Both the position numbers and the translations under genes were made by a program. DNA of 7,722 bases from Thermoplasmata archaeon. Its GTDB lineage: Archaea; Thermoplasmatota; Thermoplasmata; Thermoplasmatales; Thermoplasmataceae. Below the pieces are notes generated by a model. It made no database searches, had not been told where the DNA came from, and worked only from the letters and a program-made list of their open reading frames with translations. The stretch lies in the NCBI GenBank assembly GCA_021811505.1, contig JAJZOM010000238.1:1-7722 (forward strand), written 5' to 3'. Shown here one piece after another: positions 1 through 6,077 of this stretch. The first letter of the stretch is position 1. The number at the start of each line of letters is the position of its first letter.

Positions 1-657
1 ATTGTAAGCGTTAATAACAGCCGACGAGAAGTTACTCAGGCCACAGACACCGCCATCGGCACCGATGGAAAGAGAAGGCACCAGAAGATCATCCTGTCCC
101 TGTAGTATTGAGAAGTCTGGCCCTGAGAAATCCATTATTGATGAAAAATATCTCATGTCCGCCGAACTTTCCTTCAATCCAATGATTTCAGAGAATTCCG
201 CCTTAAGCTTAGCAATCGTGTCGGTATCGATCCTTGCACCGCACAACTGCGGGATATTGTAGAGAAACATTTCCTTCTTAACTGCAGTTATAAAATCACT
301 GAAGTGCTTTATAATTTCAGGCTGACCCGGCGTTATATAATATGTTGGCATGAGCACCAGTGCATCCGCACCGATATCTCCTGCATACTTCCCCAGTTCA
401 ATTGCTTCCTGCGTGGAGGATGAACCAACACCGGCCAGAACTTTTAGACCAGCCGAATTTTCCACTACGTACTTGAGGAAAGCTTTTTTCTCTTCAACAC
501 TGAGGAAGGAGAAAAGTCCAGTACTTCCGCATGGAAAGAGGCCCGAAACACCTATTCCCTTCAGGTATTCAATAAGAGTCTTTGTAGAATCAAAATCTAT
601 AGTGCCATCTGGTTTGAATGGCGTAAGCATCGGGGTTATTATACCTCTGAACTTCAT
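1..657 (-). CDS. kdgA: 2-keto-3-deoxygluconate aldolase, C-terminus cut by window edge
   Basis: Cytosolic class I aldolase of the DHDPS/N-acetylneuraminate lyase superfamily. It splits 2-keto-3-deoxygluconate into pyruvate and D-glyceraldehyde in the archaeal non-phosphorylative Entner-Doudoroff pathway. The 219 residues visible form most of the TIM barrel. The carboxylate-binding loop GSTG is at 44-47, the catalytic tyrosine is Y133 in LYNIPQ, and the Schiff-base lysine is K162 in GLKESS. QGQDDLL (186-192) and GGVCG (202-206) follow, as I remember them from Thermoplasmatales KDG aldolases. The loop lacks the glutamate of bacterial GTTGE/GSTGE, as do archaeal KDG aldolases. Family members are about 275-300 residues, so roughly 60-80 are missing beyond base 1. 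The ATG at 657 is fixed by an in-frame TGA a few codons upstream and by a TATA box 27 bases before it. A dihydrodipicolinate synthase or another 2-keto-acid aldolase is less likely but cannot be excluded without the C-terminus. Confidence 0.85.
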   Translation of the reverse strand, partial: MKFRGIITPMLTPFKPDGTIDFDSTKTLIEYLKGIGVSGLFPCGSTGLFSFLSVEEKKAFLKYVVENSAGLKVLAGVGSSSTQEAIELGKYAGDIGADALVLMPTYYITPGQPEIIKHFSDFITAVKKEMFLYNIPQLCGARIDTDTIAKLKAEFSEIIGLKESSADMRYFSSIMDFSGPDFSILQGQDDLLVPSLSIGADGGVCGLSNFSSAVINAYN

Positions 658-679
658 GCGGAATATATCATATCATATG

Positions 680-688
680 TATTAAAAA
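680..688 (-). promoter_or_regulatory. TATA box of kdgA, leaderless-type promoter
   Basis: On the minus strand the A/T run TTTTTAATA is centred about 27 bases before the kdgA ATG at 657. Archaeal TATA boxes lie about 26-27 bases before the transcription start, so the mRNA probably begins at or next to the ATG. No Shine-Dalgarno sequence is seen in the gap. The box lies just downstream of the stop codon (699-701) of the preceding minus-strand gene, so kdgA has its own promoter although readthrough is possible. Confidence 0.6.
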
Positions 689-698
689 TTACAATTAT

Positions 699-1301
699 CT
701 ACATGGTTGATCCAAGATTTTCTGCCCTGATCAGATCGACCAGCTGTTTGGGCAATCCCTTGGCTACAAGATAATCCCAGTCCGGTATTATTCTTCTGCT
801 GATAGCCAGGTTTATGATCTCGTTTATGGGCATATAAAGGGTTCCGGGTGCATATGAGGTGCCAAGAAGCCATGGAGGATAATCAAAATAATTTCTGAGT
901 CTTCCGGGCACAACGTCTGTGAGTACTTCATTCAGTATCGAAGCGACTCTCTTGTTGTAATACCACTTACGCGCCGGAGTGTTTGCGAATCCGGGATTGG
1001 GAGAATAAACCATCCAGTCAAGGCCAAAGGCATTCTCGTTTCCAATAAATTCGGAGGTGTTACCGAAATTGTCCAGCTCAGTTTTGGGAGGGATTTCTTC
1101 AACTCCTGTGGAGGCATTTATCACTTTTATTCCGAATCTGTTGTATAGATTCATGTGTTTTTCCAGTACCCTCTCGAGTTCCTGCGCTTCAGCAGCGGAA
1201 ATAGATATATCATTTTCAAATTGCTCGGACAGCAAAGGGAGGTCTTCAAGAGTTGAATTCATTATCAGCTTAAGATAATAGTTAAATCGATCGCCAGACA
1301 T
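699..1301 (-). CDS. Hypothetical protein, 200 residues, not recognised
   Basis: I do not recognise this family. The product is predicted to be soluble: no signal peptide or membrane segment is visible. Residues 1-55 look helical and acidic, with a charged stretch around 36-50. The middle is rich in N, G and P and has many aromatics (WMVYSPNPGF 96-105, KWYYNKR 112-118, NYFDYPPWLLG 137-147). The C-terminal 40 residues return to helix-like sequence (INEIINLAISRRIIPDW, LVDLIRAENLG). No metal-binding or nucleotide-binding motif stands out. The frame stays open upstream to an ATG at 1391, but I chose the ATG at 1301. It has a GGAGA ribosome-binding site 9 bases upstream and a strong TATA box at 1345-1355, which places transcription start near 1324, so the longer version would not be on the mRNA. 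The gene is divergent from the 321-residue protein at 1466. Confidence 0.75.
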   Translation of the reverse strand: MSGDRFNYYLKLIMNSTLEDLPLLSEQFENDISISAAEAQELERVLEKHMNLYNRFGIKVINASTGVEEIPPKTELDNFGNTSEFIGNENAFGLDWMVYSPNPGFANTPARKWYYNKRVASILNEVLTDVVPGRLRNYFDYPPWLLGTSYAPGTLYMPINEIINLAISRRIIPDWDYLVAKGLPKQLVDLIRAENLGSTM

Positions 1302-1310
1302 AATACTCGT

Positions 1311-1315
1311 TCTCC
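1311..1315 (-). promoter_or_regulatory. Shine-Dalgarno site that sets the start at 1301
   Basis: GGAGA on the minus strand, 9 bases before the ATG at 1301, complements the pyrimidine-rich 3' end of 16S rRNA. It favours the 200-residue product over the longer open frame starting at 1391. Confidence 0.6.
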
Positions 1316-1344
1316 TTTTCGGCCTAAAATAATAGCTAACCTGA

Positions 1345-1355
1345 CTATTTATACT
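1345..1355 (-). promoter_or_regulatory. TATA box for the gene at 699-1301
   Basis: AGTATAAATAG on the minus strand is a near-ideal archaeal TATA element. It predicts transcription start around 1324, giving a leader of about 23 bases that contains the GGAGA site. A short inverted repeat, GCTAA at 1335-1339 and TTAGC at 1355-1359, brackets the box. Confidence 0.7.
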
Positions 1356-1374
1356 TAGCGAATGACCTGCATGG

Positions 1375-1401
1375 CGATAATCTTCGCACAATTTGTTATC
1401 G
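1375..1401. promoter_or_regulatory. Candidate operator in the divergent promoter region
   Basis: CGATAA (1375-1380) and TTATCG (1396-1401) form a 6-base inverted repeat whose arms start 21 bases apart, two turns of the helix. The repeat lies between the TATA boxes of the two divergent genes. Arms this short can occur by chance, so this is only a candidate binding site for a dimeric regulator. Confidence 0.25.
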
Positions 1402-1416
1402 AAAGCTAAGAATCAG

Positions 1417-1423
1417 TTATATT
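1417..1423 (+). promoter_or_regulatory. Possible TATA box for the 1466-3865 unit
   Basis: TTATATT lies about 46 bases before the TTG start at 1466. It would place transcription start near 1445, leaving a short leader that holds the AAGGGGT ribosome-binding site. It is weaker than the TATA box of the divergent gene, and the choice is by position and composition only. Confidence 0.4.
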
Positions 1424-1451
1424 CCAAAAGGCATTGGCATAATAAGGATAT

Positions 1452-1458
1452 AAGGGGT
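1452..1458 (+). promoter_or_regulatory. Ribosome-binding site supporting the TTG start at 1466
   Basis: AAGGGGT ends 7 bases before TTG at 1466. An in-frame TAA at 1451-1453 rules out any earlier start, and the next in-frame ATG is not until 1526, where the upstream sequence shows no comparable site. Confidence 0.5.
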
Positions 1459-1465
1459 CAACAGC

Positions 1466-2431
1466 TTGAACAATGAACATATAATTCTGAGATACCTGCA
1501 TGACACTTTCAGTATACGAAATCTGATGGAACAGTTTACTCCTTTGAATCCACTTGAAACTGGAGTAGGAACTTCGGTGCTGGCACCGTGGTCTGTTGAT
1601 GCGGTCCGCATCAATTGTAATGTCAATGAAGATGATGTTTTAAACGTCATCGGAAATATCGATTCCCTGCAAATTCAGAGAATAACAGCAAGAACAGAGT
1701 CGTTTGACATTATAGTTTCAAGAAGTGAAGTCTTTCCTGTGAACGTGAAGGTCGAACTAGTCCACCTGAACAGGGAGATGGAAATCTCAAAAATCATGAA
1801 TCTTCACGCGTTCCAGTTCCTTCTAAAAAAGGTCTCCGAATCTGACCGGCCGGTGAAGATAGAGGATGCAATATTTGACCTGAAGAACAATGTTTTCCTT
1901 CCCGACGATTTTATGCCTGAAAACCTGATGGGAATGGTGGAAGGAGATTTTAACGGTTTTATCAACCAGGTACGAGATTCAATGCAGTTCTTGAATGATT
2001 CAACAGAACTCTACATTTTCCCGGAAAAGAAAGGTAGCGGTTTTGGAAGGATAAGATACCTGTATCCATCCAGATCCCTTGAAATACTGGAACCTCCAGC
2101 TAACGATAGATTGAGGTCTGTAATAATCACCCAATTTTCCATTACGCAGGGAGATGAGAGATTTAAAAACTTTGAGGCGAGCCGGGTCCTGAAGAACGTA
2201 CTCTACAATATTGAGCAGAAAAAGACAAGAGAATTGAAAAAACCGGTGTTCGACGGCAGGAAGATAGAGATTTTGGATTCGTTAGGACTGATCACAAACA
2301 TGGACGGGGTGTTCAGAGTGAAGGATGAAGTTTCAACAGATCATCTGAGACAGTTGCAGGATGAAGCAAAAAGAAAGGGGCATGAACTGGCGGAATCGTG
2401 GCTGAAGAAGAAAGTGCCTATTGAAGGATAA
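1466..2431 (+). CDS. Hypothetical protein, 321 residues, cotranscribed with an exporter
   Basis: I do not recognise this protein with certainty. It is soluble-looking, charged, and has no membrane segment or signal peptide. Translation begins at TTG, chosen because of the ribosome-binding site at 1452-1458 and the in-frame stop at 1451. Residues 32-48 (TGVGTSVLAPWSVDAVR) followed by VKVELVH at 94-100 loosely recall the G-G-T/S, D-x-D and later acidic strand of AbiEii-like nucleotidyltransferases. The second aspartate of D-x-D is absent, so this is only a hint. Residues 265-287 (IEILDSLGLI, then DGVFRVKDE) resemble the end of a winged-helix domain with its wing. The last 25 residues form a lysine-rich helix. 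The stop is 6 bases before the exporter ATG, so the two are almost certainly cotranscribed, which may mean a role in controlling or supporting the exporter. Confidence 0.75.
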   Translation: MNNEHIILRYLHDTFSIRNLMEQFTPLNPLETGVGTSVLAPWSVDAVRINCNVNEDDVLNVIGNIDSLQIQRITARTESFDIIVSRSEVFPVNVKVELVHLNREMEISKIMNLHAFQFLLKKVSESDRPVKIEDAIFDLKNNVFLPDDFMPENLMGMVEGDFNGFINQVRDSMQFLNDSTELYIFPEKKGSGFGRIRYLYPSRSLEILEPPANDRLRSVIITQFSITQGDERFKNFEASRVLKNVLYNIEQKKTRELKKPVFDGRKIEILDSLGLITNMDGVFRVKDEVSTDHLRQLQDEAKRKGHELAESWLKKKVPIEG

Positions 2432-2437
2432 GTACAC

Positions 2438-3865
2438 ATGCCTGATCACAGAAACCTGATTCTCCTTACTGTTCTCATTGGTACACTGATGTCGGCAGTG
2501 GATACTACCATCATAATTCTTGCTTTGCCTACTATGGCAACGGATCTCAAAACAGACCTGTTTCTTGGAATATGGATAATCATAATTTACCTGCTGGTGA
2601 TAGCGGTGCTCACCACTCAGTTTGGAGGTTTGGGGGATATATATGGGAGAGGAAGAATTTTCAACCTGGGATTTCTTGTTTTTACTGTAGGATCAGCCAT
2701 GTGCGGGTTTTCTCCCGGCATATGGTACGTGATAGGATCCAGAGGAATACAGGCTGTTGGCGCTGCTCTGATTCAAGCAAATGGAAGTGCCATAATAGCT
2801 GATTATTTCAATCCACGAGAGAGGGGACATGCCTTCGGTTACATCGCCCTGGGCTGGAACATTGGTGGAACCTTAGGGATAGTTCTTGGAGGAATAATTA
2901 CAACCTTCCTCGGATGGCGAATGATTTTCTACATTAACATCCCAATTGGGCTGATCGGTTTTATCATAGGACTGAAATACATAAAAGATGATAACAAGAA
3001 ACCACTGAAAATTGACATTCGGGGCATGATCTTGCTGGCAGTGATACTTGCCATGTTATCTTATGGTGCCACAAACCTGGCCGGAAGAGGCGTGAATCAG
3101 ACAGACCTCACAATAATCGCAGTTAGCATCGCCCTATTTCTCCCATTTCTCGTGCTTGAGAAATATGCAGACAATCCGATCATAAATTTGAGAGCATTCC
3201 GTGAGCCGAATCTCACTTTCTCTCTCCTTTCCTCCCTGACTCAGGCAATGGGGTACCTATCGGTTATCTTCCTCCTTATTATGTACCTTCAGGGTATATT
3301 GGGCATGGATCCTCTCAGGGCGTCACTGCTGCTTGTTCCGGGGTATATAATTGCAAGTTTTTTGTCTCCCAGATTGGGCAGACTCTCGGACAGGCTTGGT
3401 TCAAGATTCATCGCAAGTGCCGGAATATTCTTGATGGCCTGCGCTGTGATCATTTTCATGACCCTTGGTCTTGAGACACCAGTTTATGTGATAGTTGCAG
3501 CGTCGATAATTTCCGGAATAGGCGGTTCGATGTTCTGGCCAGCAAACAACAGTTCGGTTATGACGAGTACTCCGAAGGAACTTTATGGCTCAATTTCTGG
3601 ACTGCTGAGAACACTTTCAAGCGTCGGAACACTCATCAGCTATGTTATATCTATTTCAGTTGCTTCATTGAGTGTTCCTCGGCGTGTTGCCTTTGAAGTG
3701 TTTCTTGGAACAAACTCACTAAGCGGGAATGTCTCTTCAGCATTTCTGGCTGGCATTCATTCGGCATTTCTTGTCTGTCTCATGATTCTCATAATCTCAG
3801 GCATTCTTTCTTTTCTCAGGAGAACTGCAAAACCCCGGACATCTTTGCCTGATAGTTCTGCATGA
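2438..3865 (+). CDS. MFS drug-exporter-like transporter, DHA2 (14-helix) family
   Basis: Inner-membrane proton antiporter of the EmrB/QacA branch of the major facilitator superfamily, 475 residues as usual for the family. I count 14 hydrophobic segments, at about 6-28, 42-62, 74-92, 97-120, 132-155, 159-180, 196-213, 224-242, 261-284, 294-311, 324-344, 347-368, 387-411 and 437-460. Motif D1 is VDTTIIILALP at 21-31, with the conserved acidic residue D22. Motif A is GGLGDIYGRGRIF at 63-75, and a second copy, GRLSDRLGSRF, is at 314-324. Motif B is around R102 in GSRGIQAVGAAL. The antiporter motif C is GWNIGGTLGIVLGG at 139-152. WRMIFYINIPIG at 160-171 is typical of DHA2. The substrate cannot be read from sequence; toxic organics, lipids or acids are all possible. 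The gene follows the 321-residue protein by 6 bases, with GAAGGA about 11 bases before the ATG. Confidence 0.9.
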   Translation: MPDHRNLILLTVLIGTLMSAVDTTIIILALPTMATDLKTDLFLGIWIIIIYLLVIAVLTTQFGGLGDIYGRGRIFNLGFLVFTVGSAMCGFSPGIWYVIGSRGIQAVGAALIQANGSAIIADYFNPRERGHAFGYIALGWNIGGTLGIVLGGIITTFLGWRMIFYINIPIGLIGFIIGLKYIKDDNKKPLKIDIRGMILLAVILAMLSYGATNLAGRGVNQTDLTIIAVSIALFLPFLVLEKYADNPIINLRAFREPNLTFSLLSSLTQAMGYLSVIFLLIMYLQGILGMDPLRASLLLVPGYIIASFLSPRLGRLSDRLGSRFIASAGIFLMACAVIIFMTLGLETPVYVIVAASIISGIGGSMFWPANNSSVMTSTPKELYGSISGLLRTLSSVGTLISYVISISVASLSVPRRVAFEVFLGTNSLSGNVSSAFLAGIHSAFLVCLMILIISGILSFLRRTAKPRTSLPDSSA

Positions 3866-3866
3866 T

Positions 3867-4469
3867 CTAACTCTTTACTCTGGCCAGAAGAAACATTGAA
3901 TAGAATGTGTCATCAATCCGGTAAGATTTTCTCTCCACCCCTTCAATTGAGAAACCGTTCTTCATCATGACTTTCAGTGATGCTGCGTTGTAATCAATCA
4001 CTTTACTGTATAATCTTATCAGGTTCAGTTCCTCTGTCGCAAAATCAGATATCAGTCCCAGAGCCTCTGATGCATATCCATTATTCCAGTATTCTCTTCC
4101 GATCCAGTAACCGACATGAGCTTTACGGTCGTAATATTCTATGTCTTTCAGCCCAATAATGCCGATGGGATTACCGTTCAGGAGGATGAGGAAATCCATG
4201 GCGAAAGGTTTGTTGTTTGATTCCCTGTTGAGATCGAAAAATGCCAGGCAATCTTCTCTTCTGTAAGGGTGAGGAAAGGAGTGTGCAGCGATATTAACCG
4301 AAATTTCCCGGTCATTAGCCAACTCTGCAACCCGGGAAGCATATTTTGTGTCCAGATCGTTGCTCAGTGTGATCCTTTTTCCTTTCAGTGTGTAATACTT
4401 CAAGTTTCTCTGAAAACAAATAGTAAAAGCAGAGTTAAATGTTATGAAATGATTTAACGGCTCGTCCAT
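3867..4469 (-). CDS. GNAT acetyltransferase, RimJ/RimL type
   Basis: Cytosolic acetyl-CoA-dependent N-acetyltransferase of the Acetyltransf_3 (RimJ/RimL) group, which acts on protein N-termini, polyamines or small amines; the substrate is unknown. The fold starts at YYTLKGKRITL (25-35). Motif A, the pyrophosphate-binding strand-loop-helix, is VGYWIGREYWNNGYASEA (119-136), with N-N-G-Y-A where family members usually have a basic or Gln residue followed by GxG/A. Motif B is NAASLKVMMKNGF (161-173), the typical N-x-x-S-x-x-V-x-x-K-x-G-F pattern. The first 22 residues from the ATG at 4469 do not look like part of the domain. A TATA-like run at 4475-4484 would start transcription inside this frame, so the TTG at 4403 (178 residues, beginning just before the domain) is a credible alternative start. 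The gene converges with the exporter, the stop codons being one base apart, and lies 50 bases downstream of the aldehyde dehydrogenase on the same strand. Confidence 0.85.
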   Translation of the reverse strand: MDEPLNHFITFNSAFTICFQRNLKYYTLKGKRITLSNDLDTKYASRVAELANDREISVNIAAHSFPHPYRREDCLAFFDLNRESNNKPFAMDFLILLNGNPIGIIGLKDIEYYDRKAHVGYWIGREYWNNGYASEALGLISDFATEELNLIRLYSKVIDYNAASLKVMMKNGFSIEGVERKSYRIDDTFYSMFLLARVKS

Positions 4470-4474
4470 TGATT

Positions 4475-4484
4475 CTAAAAATAG
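4475..4484 (-). promoter_or_regulatory. TATA-like element upstream of the GNAT gene
   Basis: CTATTTTTAG on the minus strand would direct transcription start near 4453. That is inside the reading frame beginning at ATG 4469 and upstream of the in-frame TTG at 4403. It suggests the acetyltransferase may have its own promoter rather than relying only on readthrough from the dehydrogenase operon. Confidence 0.3.
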
Positions 4485-4511
4485 TGGCGTGATGAAAAGG
4501 AGATGAAATAA

Positions 4512-4529
4512 GGAGGAGTTTATGCCTCC
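4512..4529 (-). terminator. Weak candidate terminator at the end of the dehydrogenase operon
   Basis: On the minus strand GGAGG (4529-4525) and CCTCC (4516-4512) could pair around an 8-base loop that includes the aldehyde dehydrogenase stop codon. T-rich sequence follows (TTATTTC, then CCTTTTC). The 5-base stem is short, and archaeal termination depends mainly on T runs, so confidence is low. Confidence 0.25.
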
Positions 4530-6058
4530 GGATCGTTGCCAGTCGCGTTAACAACATCGTATGCACCATCCTCCATCTGTCCGTCTTCATTGATAAAATA
4601 GTGCTTTGTCTGGAGATATTCCGCAAACCCCTCCTCGCCGAGTTCGCGTCCGAAACCGCTCTGCTTGTAACCTCCTCGCGGAGCATAGGTTGTTAGCAGG
4701 TGATAGTCGTTTACCCACACAGTTCCTGCCCTTATCTGTCTTCCCACCCTGAATGCCCTCTCTGTGTCTGAACTCCAGATGGCCGATGCAAGCCCGTAAA
4801 TGGTGTCGTTAGCCATTGAAACTGCCTCTTCCTCGTCGCTGAACTTCATAACTGCGAGAACCGGTCCGAATATTTCTTCCCTTGATATTTTCATATCCCT
4901 GGTAACATCTGCAAATAGGGTCGGTCTGACATAGTAACCTGATGCAGGGTCCCATCCCTTAATGTCATTTTTTCCGGTTTGAATGAGCCTAGCACCCTCT
5001 GAAACGCCCAGATCGATGTATGATTTTACCTTATCAAGCTGTTTCCTGGATATCAGCGGACCGATGTCTGTGCCCATGTCATCTGTAGGCCCCATTCTCA
5101 TTGATGCAGCCCTCTTTTCCATCCTTTCCAGAAACTTGTCATACACTTTTTCCGATAGCAGCAATCTGGTTCCGGATTCGCACAACTGCCCGGAATGAAG
5201 AAATACAGCAAACATTGCAGCCCTGACTGCCCGCTCAAGGTTTGCGTCCTCGAAGACAATGTTTGGGGATTTGCCCCCGAGTTCCAGCATGACCTTTTTC
5301 ACATTGCCAGAACAGAGTCTCATTACTTCTTTTCCTGTCTCTGTTGATCCTGTGAAACTCAAAGCGTCTATATCCCGGTTCGAAGCAAGTTCTGAACCCA
5401 CTACTTTTCCTTCTCCCGGCAATACTGATAGTGTTCCTTCAGGTAGCCCTGCACGATAAAATATTTCACCAAGCTTAAGGGCAGTCAGGGGAGTTATGTG
5501 GGAAGGTTTTAGCAGGACAGAGTTACCAGCAAGAAGTGCAGGAGCAGTTTTCCAGGCTGCCATAAGAAGAGGTACATTCCATGGCACTATCGCACCAACC
5601 ACGCCGTAAGGTTCGTGATCAATTATTCCATAAGTCCCGGGATAATCAGGCTGTTCAATTTTCCTTCTGCCGAATTGACTTCCTTCCTGATCAGCCGATT
5701 CACCCAGGGAAGCGTAGTACTGGATGCACGAGATAGCAAGCGGAACATCGAAAAATGAAGCCTGGCGGATTGGTTTTCCACCGTTTCTTGATTCCAGTTC
5801 GCTTAACTCTTCACTTATCTCCTCCATAATCTCGGCAGCTCTTGCCAGCACTCCTGCCCTTTTACGGTATGAGAATCTGCTCCATTCTCCATGTTCGAAA
5901 GCTCTCCTGCCAGCCTCCACCGCACGTCCCGTATCTTCTTTGCCGGCAACTGCGAATTCAGCCACGACGCTGCCATTGGAAGGATCTATTGCTCTTCCAT
6001 ACTCCCCGCTTTCCGGCTTTTCCCACTTCCCGCCAACAAGTATGCCATATTTATCCAC
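4520..6058 (-). CDS. Aldehyde dehydrogenase, ALDH superfamily
   Basis: Cytosolic NAD(P)+-dependent oxidation of an aldehyde to a carboxylic acid. At 512 residues it is full length for the family. The catalytic set is complete: N161 in PWNVP, the cofactor-binding K184, the second nucleotide-binding loop FTGSTETG (235-242), the general base E259 in LELGGK, the nucleophile C293 in SGQLCESGTRLL, and E395 in EEIFGP. VWVNDYHLL and GGYKQSGFGRELG near the C-terminus place it with broad betaine-aldehyde-like dehydrogenases. It does not look like the Thermoplasma glyceraldehyde dehydrogenase as I remember it. KPSHITP (184-190) has H187 where NAD-specific relatives have glutamate, so NADP+ may be accepted. 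The start is GTG at 6058 with GGGGGT at 6066-6071; the next in-frame ATG is about 77 codons further on and would remove part of the fold. It begins 19 bases after the alcohol dehydrogenase stop, so the product of one enzyme is probably the substrate of the other. The natural aldehyde is unknown. Confidence 0.92.
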   Translation of the reverse strand: MDKYGILVGGKWEKPESGEYGRAIDPSNGSVVAEFAVAGKEDTGRAVEAGRRAFEHGEWSRFSYRKRAGVLARAAEIMEEISEELSELESRNGGKPIRQASFFDVPLAISCIQYYASLGESADQEGSQFGRRKIEQPDYPGTYGIIDHEPYGVVGAIVPWNVPLLMAAWKTAPALLAGNSVLLKPSHITPLTALKLGEIFYRAGLPEGTLSVLPGEGKVVGSELASNRDIDALSFTGSTETGKEVMRLCSGNVKKVMLELGGKSPNIVFEDANLERAVRAAMFAVFLHSGQLCESGTRLLLSEKVYDKFLERMEKRAASMRMGPTDDMGTDIGPLISRKQLDKVKSYIDLGVSEGARLIQTGKNDIKGWDPASGYYVRPTLFADVTRDMKISREEIFGPVLAVMKFSDEEEAVSMANDTIYGLASAIWSSDTERAFRVGRQIRAGTVWVNDYHLLTTYAPRGGYKQSGFGRELGEEGFAEYLQTKHYFINEDGQMEDGAYDVVNATGNDPEA

Positions 6059-6065
6059 TTCCTTT

Positions 6066-6071
6066 ACCCCC
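6066..6071 (-). promoter_or_regulatory. Ribosome-binding site for the GTG start of the aldehyde dehydrogenase
   Basis: GGGGGT lies 7 bases before GTG at 6058, within the 19-base gap after the alcohol dehydrogenase stop codon. It supports the GTG start and independent initiation on a polycistronic mRNA. Confidence 0.5.
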
Positions 6072-6077
6072 GTAAAT

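Noticed and set aside
65..685. Plus-strand frames opposite the aldolase (65-262 and 350-685)
   Set aside because: The minus strand here encodes an intact aldolase with its catalytic residues; the plus-strand frames are its complement.
1302..1391. Thirty-codon N-terminal extension of the 200-residue protein to ATG 1391
   Set aside because: It would run through the TATA box and Shine-Dalgarno site that serve ATG 1301.
4520..6058. Aldehyde dehydrogenase as the glyceraldehyde dehydrogenase of the KDG aldolase pathway
   Set aside because: Its key segments differ from the Thermoplasma enzyme as I remember it, and its operon partners point to alcohol oxidation. It is about 3.9 kb from the aldolase with other units between.
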